11,468 nt of DNA from Acidobacteriaceae bacterium (GTDB lineage Bacteria > Acidobacteriota > Terriglobia > Terriglobales > Acidobacteriaceae). Each line of letters begins with the position of its first letter. Positions within the stretch are counted from its first letter, which is position 1. The notes below the pieces were generated by a model. That model saw only the letters and a list, made by a program, of their open reading frames with translations. It was not told where the DNA came from and made no database searches. The DNA is taken from contig PKXI01000355.1 in assembly GCA_003133425.1 (NCBI GenBank), positions 1 through 11,468 on the forward strand, given 5' to 3'. Both the position numbers and the translations under genes were made by a program. Below, piece after piece: positions 5,553 through 11,468 of this stretch.

Positions 5553-7109
5553 TTACATCCGCGAGGGCGGCATGTTGGCCAGCAGGAACTCATACCGCGG
5601 CCGCAGCGTGTCCGGACCCGATGTGATGGTGCTGTCCAGGTGAATCAGCGAATCCCCGCCCATTGTGTACTTTGGCCATTCCGGCAATCCCGCGCCGTTG
5701 GGGTCGCCCGTCTTGGCAAAGTTGGTCCAGTAGCCCATCATCTGTTCGCTCAGCTTCCGGTCCTCGGCACTCACCGTAAATCCGGGACGAGTGTCCAGGG
5801 TTCCAAACACATACTCGATGTCGTCGGAGTGGAAGGCAAACGTCCCCAGATGGAACTTGCTGGGCGGAGCGGCCAGCTCGAAATGATAGCGATAGACTGG
5901 CGAATCGCCGGTTTTCGCATGCGCTGCGATCCACTTCCAAGTGCCGAAGGCGATGAATGCGTCGCTGCCATAGTCGATGGAGGAACGCACTGCCTGCTCA
6001 TCGGTGTCGCCTGGGAAGAGCTTGAGGAATTCGTCTGCCCGGTCACCAAACTTTTCGGCTGCAAATGCTTTCCATTTCTCAACCGTCATGTCTTTTGCGA
6101 GCGCGCTGTTTTCGTCGCGGTTCCAGCCAGCGAGGAGTGGGACGTGCGCCTGCTTTCCCTTGGCAAAGGTCTCGGGCGCGGGCTCGGTTAGAAGGCGGCC
6201 GTCTATTACTGGCGAAAATCTTGGCGCGCCATCTTTCCGCGAAGCCTCGAGGACGGCGTCTGCGGGCACTGCGCGGAGATCGGCGAGGGTGCTGGCGCCT
6301 AACGAGGTAGCCCACTCACTGTTGCGCGCTTCACGGTCTTCAAGCGTGCCGGTGGGCAGCACGTTGCTGAATGCCGCACCGCTTTCGCCGATGACCTTGT
6401 GGAAGAGACCTTGCGCAGGGGGCGCGGCCATCAGCGTGCTGACGGCAAAGGAGCCGGCGCTTTCACCGAAGATGGTGACATTGCCCGGGTCGCCGCCGAA
6501 CTTTGCGATGTTGGCTTTGACCCATTGGAGTGCGGCCACCATGTCGAGCATGCCGTAGTTCCCAGCTGCGCCGTTGGCCTCTTTGGCCATGTCAGCTGTG
6601 GCGAAGAAGCCGAAGATGCCGAGACGGTAATTGATGGTGACGAGGACAACGCCCTTGGTGGGCAGGAAGTCGCCGTTATGGCGGGGCTCGGAGGCTGAGC
6701 CGCCGGAGTAGCCGCCGCCGTGAATCCAGAACATGACGGGCAGCTTGCCCTTGGCGTTGGCGGGCGTGAAGACATTCAGGTACAGGCAGTCCTCGCTGGG
6801 GCCGCTGTCCTGAAAGACCATGTCGTCGTAGATGTGGCCCTGGAAGCAGCGAGCGCCGTATTTGGTTGCGTCGCGGACGCCTTGCCATTTAGCAGGCGGC
6901 TGAGGCGCTCTCCAGCGGAGGTCGCCGACGGGGGGTGCGGCATAGGGCAGGCCGAGAAAGGCTTTGACTTTTCCTTCATTAATGGTCTTGCCTTGCGCCT
7001 TGCCTTGTGCGGTCTTTACGGTCAGTGAATCGGCATGAATGGGAGATGATAGCCCCAACGCCAGGCCTGCGATTGCCAGGGCACAGATCGGGTGCAGATT
7101 AATTTGCAT
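5553..7109 (-). CDS. secreted type-B carboxylesterase
   Basis: Encodes a 518-residue alpha/beta-hydrolase precursor that hydrolyses carboxylic esters. A signal peptide covers 1-26 (core ALAIAGLALGL, cleavage after IHA). Family marks in order are EDCLYLNVFTP (106-116), the oxyanion-hole motif HGGGYSGGS (130-138), the nucleophile elbow GESAGS with Ser217, an acidic residue Glu333 in GWNRDENSA, and His427 in FHSDDIEYVFG. The triad is therefore Ser217-Glu333-His427. Cys88 and Cys108 fit the family's first disulfide. Length matches bacterial members (about 500-550). The natural ester cannot be read from sequence. ATG 7109 is preceded by GAGGG (7119-7123) at 9 nt. The gene ends at the shared bidirectional terminator and diverges from the toxin gene, with 117 bp for both promoters. 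Confidence 0.94.
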   Translation of the reverse strand: MQINLHPICALAIAGLALGLSSPIHADSLTVKTAQGKAQGKTINEGKVKAFLGLPYAAPPVGDLRWRAPQPPAKWQGVRDATKYGARCFQGHIYDDMVFQDSGPSEDCLYLNVFTPANAKGKLPVMFWIHGGGYSGGSASEPRHNGDFLPTKGVVLVTINYRLGIFGFFATADMAKEANGAAGNYGMLDMVAALQWVKANIAKFGGDPGNVTIFGESAGSFAVSTLMAAPPAQGLFHKVIGESGAAFSNVLPTGTLEDREARNSEWATSLGASTLADLRAVPADAVLEASRKDGAPRFSPVIDGRLLTEPAPETFAKGKQAHVPLLAGWNRDENSALAKDMTVEKWKAFAAEKFGDRADEFLKLFPGDTDEQAVRSSIDYGSDAFIAFGTWKWIAAHAKTGDSPVYRYHFELAAPPSKFHLGTFAFHSDDIEYVFGTLDTRPGFTVSAEDRKLSEQMMGYWTNFAKTGDPNGAGLPEWPKYTMGGDSLIHLDSTITSGPDTLRPRYEFLLANMPPSRM

Positions 7110-7154
7110 GATGAAAAACCCTCGGACAACACCTTATCAGCATGGGCGGCGGAT

Positions 7155-7186
7155 TGCTCGAAACGCATCTGCAAAGTGCTTCGAAA
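7155..7186. promoter_or_regulatory. candidate operator repeats upstream of toxin-antitoxin pair
   Basis: TGCTCGAAA (7155-7163) and TGCTTCGAAA (7177-7186) are near-identical direct repeats starting 22 bp apart, about two helical turns. The second also forms GCTT/AAGC half-sites (7178-7190). Ribbon-helix-helix antitoxins usually autoregulate through repeats like these. The assignment is by position only. Confidence 0.3.
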
Positions 7187-7211
7187 AAGCTCGTGAATGT
7201 GGGGCCATGGG

Positions 7212-7220
7212 TGATACCAT
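7212..7220 (+). promoter_or_regulatory. candidate extended -10, possible leaderless toxin start
   Basis: TG-A-TACCAT resembles an extended -10 element (hexamer 4 of 6) and ends 6 bp before the GTG at 7227. That would put transcription start at or next to the start codon. No ribosome binding site precedes the GTG. Tentative. Confidence 0.28.
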
Positions 7221-7226
7221 CATTGA

Positions 7227-7694
7227 GTGAAGGTGGTACTCGATACTTCCGCTCTGATTAGCGCGATCCGTTCAGGCACCGGTGCCGCGGCTGAAATTGT
7301 CCGGCTGGTCGCACTGGGAAAGGTGACGCTGCTGCTGGATTTCAAACTGGTCTGCGAGTATCGGGAAGTGGCTATCCGTCCGCAGCATATTTCCGCGTCC
7401 GGAAAGACGAAGGAAGATGCGGAAGCCGTGATTGCGTTGCTGGAGGCCATTGCGACTCCGGTTCTTGTGACCTTCAAAGAAAGACCATTATCGTTGGACC
7501 CCAATGACGACATGGTCCTGGATGTTGCCATCAACGGCGATGCGGATGCCATTGTGACAAACAACATGAAAGATATTGCGCCGGTCGCTGAACGATTCGG
7601 GATTCAAGCGCAAACCCCGAGAGAATTCCTGATTGCGATCAGGAAAGGAGACTCCCATAATGCAAACAAGCCAGAGAAAGAGCGTAATCAATAA
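7227..7694 (+). CDS. PIN-domain toxin of a type II toxin-antitoxin pair (VapC-like)
   Basis: Encodes a 155-residue PIN-domain protein, predicted metal-dependent RNase. The N-terminal strand VVLDTSALISAI carries the first acidic residue (Asp6). Glu44 in KLVCEYREV and Asp94/Asp95 in DPNDDMVLDVA supply further acids. The last motif reads ADAIVTNNMKD, with Asp116 rather than the TxD of classic VapC, as in the COG1569-type PIN group. Starting at GTG 7227 gives the usual MKVVLDTS opening; no upstream ATG or ribosome site is present. Residues after about 140 are a charged tail that overlaps the next gene. The toxin comes first, and the downstream antitoxin gene starts 35 bp before its stop, implying translational coupling. 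RNA target unknown. Confidence 0.88.
   Translation: MKVVLDTSALISAIRSGTGAAAEIVRLVALGKVTLLLDFKLVCEYREVAIRPQHISASGKTKEDAEAVIALLEAIATPVLVTFKERPLSLDPNDDMVLDVAINGDADAIVTNNMKDIAPVAERFGIQAQTPREFLIAIRKGDSHNANKPEKERNQ
7644..7650 (+). promoter_or_regulatory. ribosome binding site for antitoxin inside the toxin gene
   Basis: AAAGGAG ends 9 nt before ATG 7660 and lies within the toxin coding sequence. It supports 7660 over the in-frame start at 7633 and gives the antitoxin its own strong translation signal. Confidence 0.75.
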
Positions 7695-7989
7695 ATTTCC
7701 GCTCCGTCTTATGCCTTCCGTGCGCAGGGTAGCTGAGGAATTTTCGCAAAAAGAAGGCGTCTCCCTGAATCAATTCATCAACCTCGCTGTTGCGGAAAAA
7801 CTAGCTCATCTTCAGCACGATTCGTGGTTGGCAACTCGGCCAAAGCCGACCGTGGCGAACATTGCGCGTGGACTCGCGGCTCTGGACAAGCCAGCACGGA
7901 AAGCGCCAGACGCCGGAGATGAGTTACCGAAAGGCTATAAATCAATCCGCGGCACAAAGGAGTACAAACGAGCATCGGGCCGGAAATGA
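7660..7989 (+). CDS. ribbon-helix-helix antitoxin
   Basis: Encodes a 109-residue basic protein whose N-terminal part (about 10-50) is a ribbon-helix-helix DNA-binding domain. The strand KFPLRLMPSVRRVAEE is followed by EGVSLNQFINLAVAEKLAHL, the SLNQFIN helix being typical of Arc/CopG/HicB-type antitoxins. The C-terminal half (about 55-109) is Pro/Lys/Arg-rich and probably disordered until it wraps the PIN toxin, as in other type II systems. The gene overlaps the toxin's end by 35 bp and has its own ribosome site. It probably represses the promoter upstream of 7227. It ends 37 bp from the convergent lysA stop; I see no intrinsic terminator there. Confidence 0.85.
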   Translation: MQTSQRKSVINKFPLRLMPSVRRVAEEFSQKEGVSLNQFINLAVAEKLAHLQHDSWLATRPKPTVANIARGLAALDKPARKAPDAGDELPKGYKSIRGTKEYKRASGRK

Positions 7990-8026
7990 CGGGTTCGTTG
8001 ATTCTTTGGCAAACAGACCGTTTATC

Positions 8027-9310
8027 TCAGAGAATCTCTGGTGCGAGAAGATCGGCGATGGTTTCGCGGCGGCGGATGAGACGGGCCCTGGCGCCCTCGA
8101 CGAGTACTTCGGCGGGTCGCAGGCGGGTGTTGTAGTTGGAGCTTTGCGCCATGCCGTAGGCGCCGGCATCGAGAAGGGCTACGAGGTCGCCTGGCTCAAC
8201 GGGCTTCAATTTACGGTCGCGGGCGAAGAAGTCGCCGGACTCGCAGACGGGACCTACTACGTCAACTTTGCTGGCTCGGCCGGGGCGTGGCCGCACCGGG
8301 ACTATCTCGTGATGCGCCTGATAAAGCGCGGGGCGGATGAGATCGTTCATGCCTGCGTCGGTAATGACGAAGGTTTTTTTGCCGTTGCGCTTGACGTTGA
8401 GGACACGTGCCACCAAAGCACCGGCCTGTGCGACGAGGAATCGGCCCGGCTCGATGAGCAGGCGGCCGTCGAAACCGGTCAGCGCTTGCTGAATGGCCGC
8501 GGCGTACTCGGCAACCTTGGCCGCGGCATTAAACGGACCGCCGTGGTAGTCGATGCCGAGGCCGCCGCCCGCGTCAACAGCCTTGAGCACGATGCCTTCG
8601 TGCCTGAGTTGTTCGACCAGTTTGCTGACGCGTTCCATGGCTTTGCCGAAGGGCTGAGCAGAACGAATCTGCGAGCCGATGTGGACGCTGACTCCGTGCG
8701 CCTGAAGCCATCGATTCCCTGCCGCGCTTTGGTAGATGCGAAGTGCCTGGCGGATATCGATGCCGAACTTGTGCTCGCGGAGACCGGTGGAGATGTAGGG
8801 ATGTGTGTCGGCGAAGACGTCAGGATTTACGCGCAGGGCAAAGCGCGCGACGATTTTGAGCTTGCGGGCGCGGGCGGCGAGCAGGGTCAGCTCCGCCTCG
8901 CTCTCAACGTTAAATTCGAGAATGCCTGAGGAGAGAGCAAGATCGATTTCCGGTGCGGTTTTACCGACGCCGGAGAAGACCACGCGGCCGGCGGCCTCGG
9001 GGGCGGCGGCTAATACGCGCTGCAACTCGCCACCGGAGACGATGTCGAAGCCGGCGCCACGATCGGCGAGCAGCTTGAGGATGGCCAATGCCGAGTTGGC
9101 TTTGACGGCGTAGCAGACCAGGTGGTCGCGGCCGGCGAAGGCCTGCTGAAAGAGCGCAAGGCGCTGGGCGATCTGGTCAGCAGAGTAAACATAGAGCGGG
9201 GTGCCAAAGCGGCGGCCCAGGGTTTCAAGCGAAACCTTGCCGCAATGGAGTGCGCTGCCGGGCTGCGGGTGATGAAACGGGCGCGGGGAAGGTGTTTGAG
9301 AATGGGCCAA
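8027..9310 (-). CDS. lysA: diaminopimelate decarboxylase
   Basis: Encodes LysA, the PLP enzyme that decarboxylates meso-diaminopimelate to L-lysine, the last step of lysine synthesis. Numbered from the TTG at 9310 (427 residues), the fold-III barrel starts near FGTPLYVYS (35-43). Schiff-base Lys70 is in YAVKAN. FSGVGKT follows at 112-118, HIGSQI near 210, the phosphate-binding GGGLGI near 248 and EPGRFLV at 287-293. Cys356-Glu357 of CESGDFFA complete the partner active site and Tyr385 is in GAYGMAQSSNYN. Length fits the family (about 415-430). No ATG or GTG exists upstream of the conserved region in this frame. TTG 9310 gives MAHSQTPSPRPFHH, matching the usual LysA N-terminus. TTG 9376 adds 22 basic residues and is less likely. 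No dap genes are adjacent, so lysine-pathway clustering is absent here. Confidence 0.93.
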   Translation of the reverse strand: MAHSQTPSPRPFHHPQPGSALHCGKVSLETLGRRFGTPLYVYSADQIAQRLALFQQAFAGRDHLVCYAVKANSALAILKLLADRGAGFDIVSGGELQRVLAAAPEAAGRVVFSGVGKTAPEIDLALSSGILEFNVESEAELTLLAARARKLKIVARFALRVNPDVFADTHPYISTGLREHKFGIDIRQALRIYQSAAGNRWLQAHGVSVHIGSQIRSAQPFGKAMERVSKLVEQLRHEGIVLKAVDAGGGLGIDYHGGPFNAAAKVAEYAAAIQQALTGFDGRLLIEPGRFLVAQAGALVARVLNVKRNGKKTFVITDAGMNDLIRPALYQAHHEIVPVRPRPGRASKVDVVGPVCESGDFFARDRKLKPVEPGDLVALLDAGAYGMAQSSNYNTRLRPAEVLVEGARARLIRRRETIADLLAPEIL

Positions 9311-9491
9311 GATTGTCGTCCGAAACGAGATGAATACTCTCTTGAGCCTACAGCATTTCGCGGCCTTATAGCTCAAGGGTTAGGAGGCGAGGAAATGACA
9401 AGTCTCATGCGGCCACACGTCGAGCTGATAACTGAAGGGGTTAACATTCCAAAACTGGCGCCAATTGCGCTTGTCACGTACTCCTGGCTCA

Positions 9492-10388
9492 TCACCAGAG
9501 TTTCTTCGGATAGAGCCCTGATTCAATGAGGTGGCGAATTCTCGCGACGGCGTGCGAATGGTCCTCGCGGTAAGTAATGCCAAACCAGGAATCAGAGGAG
9601 CGCAGGACCTTGACGCGTGCTTGCCCAGCCGAAACAAGGTTATTCACAGTATTGGGAATGAAGCACTCCGCCTCAAGGCTTGTGTCGTGCACTTCAAGGA
9701 ATTTCTGAAACTGTTCGCTGAGCTGCGCGAACACCTGAGGGTTGAATCCCCACATATTCATGGAAACGATCTCGTCGCCGGTCAGCCTGGTTTCGCGTCC
9801 GGCTGTATCGGTGTCGCGTGCATGGCCTCCATCGCGCTCGATGTTTTTGAGTTCGAGAATGCTCCCGAGATAGCCGGTATTATCAACCTGGCATACGCCG
9901 CGAGCCACTGTGCCGAATTCGGAGAGAGTATTGCGCAAAATCGAGCCGACAGTCGCGTAATCATTTGATCCAAATAGCAGGTGACGAACAAGGGCGCGGT
10001 AACTTTCAACGCCGTAGAAATCGTCAACGTTGATGACAGCGAAGGGCTCGTGGATGGCGCCTGCGGCCATGAGAATGGCGTGCGTTGTACCCCAGGGTTT
10101 GGTGCGTGCGCCGGGCGCGTGGAATCCCGGCGGAAGCTTGTTGACTTCCTGGTAGACGTATTCCACGGTAAGGTGTTTTTCAAAGCGAGCGCCGATCCGT
10201 TCCTTGATGAGCTGCTCAATGTCCCTGCGGATTACGAAAACGATTCTGCCGAATCCAGCGCGGCGGGCGTCATAGATGGAATAGTCCACAATGGCTTCGC
10301 CTCCGTGACCAACCGGCTCGATCAGTTTGAGTCCGCCGTAACGGCTGCCCATACCAGCCGCCAGGACGAGAAGCGTTGGGTTGACCAT
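9492..10388 (-). CDS. NTP-transferase domain nucleotidyltransferase
   Basis: Encodes a 298-residue Rossmann-like nucleotidyltransferase, of the class that joins a sugar- or alcohol-phosphate to NTP to give an activated NDP intermediate. The NTP-binding signature LVLAAGMGSRYGGLK is at 7-21. TKPWGTTHAIL lies at 96-106, and the metal-binding acids Asp122-Asp123 are in VINVDDFYG. Further conserved blocks are SEFGTVARGV (156-165) and SMNMWGF (209-215). It is longer than minimal LicC/MobA-type enzymes and lacks the left-handed beta-helix of GlmU or GlgC. Substrate cannot be assigned. ATG 10388 is preceded by AAAGGA (10398-10403) at 9 nt. It lies 40 bp downstream of the exported-protein gene and 181 bp upstream of lysA on the same strand, so a loose operon is possible. 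Confidence 0.88.
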   Translation of the reverse strand: MVNPTLLVLAAGMGSRYGGLKLIEPVGHGGEAIVDYSIYDARRAGFGRIVFVIRRDIEQLIKERIGARFEKHLTVEYVYQEVNKLPPGFHAPGARTKPWGTTHAILMAAGAIHEPFAVINVDDFYGVESYRALVRHLLFGSNDYATVGSILRNTLSEFGTVARGVCQVDNTGYLGSILELKNIERDGGHARDTDTAGRETRLTGDEIVSMNMWGFNPQVFAQLSEQFQKFLEVHDTSLEAECFIPNTVNNLVSAGQARVKVLRSSDSWFGITYREDHSHAVARIRHLIESGLYPKKLW

Positions 10389-10428
10389 GGTCTTCCATCC
10401 TTTCTAAGGGTTCGGTCATTCGTGATGT

Positions 10429-11148
10429 TCAGGAACCGGTTGTTGAGCGTGAGGGCTGAGACATGGACTGATTTTGATTTGTTGTGTGCTTGAATGGAAC
10501 TGGTTCACCGAGAGTGAGGAGGTAGTACTCCTTTTCTGGATAGGGGTTATAAATCCGCGCTCCCTGCAGGCAAAGCTGGCAGAGCTTTGCCCATTCAGGA
10601 TTGCCGGTGTTCCTGGGACCTGCGTCGGTGAATGTGAAGGTCATCCAGGGCCAGACACGGAGATACTCAACGCTCAGCTCGGGGACGCCGTTCTTCTCGC
10701 CAGTGATCTTTCCGTAGACACGGATCAGAGAGAGTGGCTGAATCGTTTCCCGACCGGGAACGAAGGTCGCGTGAAAATCGCCCGCGCCGGCGAAAGAGAC
10801 GAGCATGATGTGGCAGTCGGTCAATCCATCAAAAGCCTTCTGTTCGATCAACATGGTGGATGTGCCGGGCCTGGAATCGACAACGCTTCGCGCGACTCCA
10901 AGCCAACTCACGTAGCGGCCCTGCTTTCCGTGGATACTGTAATCCGACGAAAAGGAGCCGGTTGTCTTCTCGGATTCATCGAGCTTTTTGAAGAAGGGAT
11001 CTTCCTTTGGCGTGGGGCGATAATCGCATGTCGCCAGGTTCGCGCTGCGGTCCAGTTCCGTTAACGGCTGCACATCGATCGGCGTCTGCGCGCAGCAGGA
11101 GGAAAAGGCGATGCCAAGGATGACGGCTATGCGAATACCCGCAGTCAT
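10429..11148 (-). CDS. exported protein of unknown function
   Basis: I do not recognise a family. The 239-residue product begins with a signal-peptide-like segment (GIRIAVILGIAFSSCCAQ, 4-21). FSSC at 15-18 is a poor lipobox, so either signal peptidase I cleavage or lipoprotein processing is possible. The body contains Cys41 and Cys112, which could pair if exported, a CxxC at 190-193 (KLCQLCL), and an aromatic strand-rich region at about 138-175 (LIRVYGKITG, VEYLRVWPWMTFTFTD) that suggests a beta fold. The last 20 or so residues are Ser/Gln/Thr-rich and look disordered. ATG 11148 is preceded by AGGGG (11155-11159) at 6 nt, which supports a real gene. It is the promoter-proximal gene of the leftward set with the nucleotidyltransferase 40 bp on. 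Confidence 0.75.
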   Translation of the reverse strand: MTAGIRIAVILGIAFSSCCAQTPIDVQPLTELDRSANLATCDYRPTPKEDPFFKKLDESEKTTGSFSSDYSIHGKQGRYVSWLGVARSVVDSRPGTSTMLIEQKAFDGLTDCHIMLVSFAGAGDFHATFVPGRETIQPLSLIRVYGKITGEKNGVPELSVEYLRVWPWMTFTFTDAGPRNTGNPEWAKLCQLCLQGARIYNPYPEKEYYLLTLGEPVPFKHTTNQNQSMSQPSRSTTGS

Positions 11149-11174
11149 AGCACACCCCTAATGCCCAGCAGCTA

Positions 11175-11216
11175 ATCTGGTCCCAGATAGAGATAAGGTC
11201 AGTGATGCCAGTCACT
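11175..11216. promoter_or_regulatory. two dyads upstream of exported-protein gene
   Basis: ATCTGG-TC-CCAGAT at 11175-11188 is a perfect 6-bp dyad. AGTGA (11201-11205) and TCACT (11212-11216) form a second around TGCCAG. Both lie 27-68 bp upstream of the ATG at 11148, where operators usually sit. No regulator is identifiable. Confidence 0.35.
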
Positions 11217-11235
11217 TTGGGCTGTGCATGCTGGA

Positions 11236-11303
11236 TTTGGGAGCGGTTTCAGATCGGATTGCCCAATGAGCCTGGCGAAGGCCGCTTGTAAACCGCTCCT
11301 AAA
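11236..11303 (+). repeat. long inverted repeat with 14-bp stem
   Basis: TTTGGGAGCGGTTT (11236-11249) pairs with AAACCGCTCCTAAA (11290-11303) around a 40-nt loop. There are 13 Watson-Crick pairs and one G-U pair in plus-strand RNA. In minus-strand RNA that pair becomes an A-C mismatch, which mildly favours a plus-strand transcript. No T-tract follows on either side. It could be a palindromic repeat element or part of a small structured RNA. Confidence 0.6.
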
Positions 11304-11468
11304 GCTGAAATTGGAAGGAATTGGTTTGGGTAGTGGGGGATTTTCTTGTGCCTTGTGATGCAGAAGAATTGCAGGTGAGGACCGCATGGCCTTTCTGGCT
11401 GGACGGCCGGAGCCTCGGAAACCCATCTGTGGCCGTAAAATGCGTTCACTTAGATTCTTACCGTTTCA

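Larger units (their letters stand above)
11149..11468. other. non-coding right end with dyads and hairpin
   Basis: This 320-bp stretch to the window edge has no convincing gene. Leftward frames at 11199-11426 and 11249-11449 lack ribosome sites and recognisable motifs. It should hold the promoter of the exported-protein gene, but I found no clear -35/-10 pair on the minus strand. It contains two small dyads (11175-11188, 11201-11216) and a long hairpin (11236-11303). Confidence 0.6.

Noticed and set aside
7862..8929. 355-codon plus-strand open frame antisense to lysA and overlapping the antitoxin
   Set aside because: Its composition mirrors lysA in a high-GC complement frame, and it has no family motif. 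lysA itself is unmistakable.
9361..9420. tRNA-like D-arm string (TATAGCTCAAGGGTTAG)
   Set aside because: It resembles a tRNA D-arm, but no anticodon stem-loop of correct geometry and no T-arm (GGTTCRA) follow. The match overlaps the region just upstream of lysA and is likely coincidental. No att-type duplication was seen.
11199..11449. Small minus-strand open frames at the right end
   Set aside because: They overlap each other in different frames, span the long hairpin, and have no ribosome site or recognisable motif.
1..11468. Mobile element, prophage or defence island
   Set aside because: No transposase, integrase, phage or nuclease-helicase genes were found. The PIN/RHH pair is the only accessory-type module.

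Overview
The window looks like a core, non-mobile stretch of a GC-rich chromosome, most likely from an Acidobacteriota (Terriglobia-type) bacterium. That placement is inference. It rests on the mix of secreted M28 peptidase, secreted type-B carboxylesterase and DegP-like protease, and on GC-rich codon use. No rRNA, tRNA or other phylogenetic marker is present.

Layout, left to right. (1) 1-145: last 47 codons of an amidohydrolase-like gene (+). (2) 214-1134: EamA/DMT-type transporter (+), converging on (3) 1419-2930: secreted M28 zinc metallopeptidase (-). Their 284-bp spacer is bounded by inverted arrays of a 7-bp repeat. (4) 2931-3163: divergent regulatory region with a good ECF-sigma promoter match, a second -10 box and a GNRA-capped hairpin. 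It precedes (5) 3164-4837: DegP/DegQ-type periplasmic serine protease (+), which ends in tandem hairpins and a T-tract. (6) 5002-5463: small secreted peptidoglycan-binding protein (+). (7) 5508-5535: bidirectional terminator. (8) 5553-7109: secreted type-B carboxylesterase (-). (9) 7227-7989: toxin-first PIN/RHH toxin-antitoxin pair with overlapping genes (+). (10) 8027-9310: diaminopimelate decarboxylase lysA (-). (11) 9492-10388: nucleotidyltransferase (-). (12) 10429-11148: unrecognised exported protein (-). (13) 11149-11468: non-coding, with two small dyads and a 14-bp-stem hairpin.

How it fits together. Most identified products act in or across the envelope: transporter, secreted peptidase, HtrA protease, peptidoglycan-binding protein, secreted esterase and an exported unknown. 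The ECF-type promoter upstream of the protease suggests control by envelope stress. LysA makes lysine from meso-diaminopimelate, which is also a precursor of many peptidoglycans. The toxin-antitoxin pair is the only clearly accessory module. I found no transposase, integrase, CRISPR array or phage gene, and no convincing evidence of a wholly new multi-gene system. The most unusual signals are non-coding: the heptamer-bounded spacer, the htrA leader and the right-hand hairpin.
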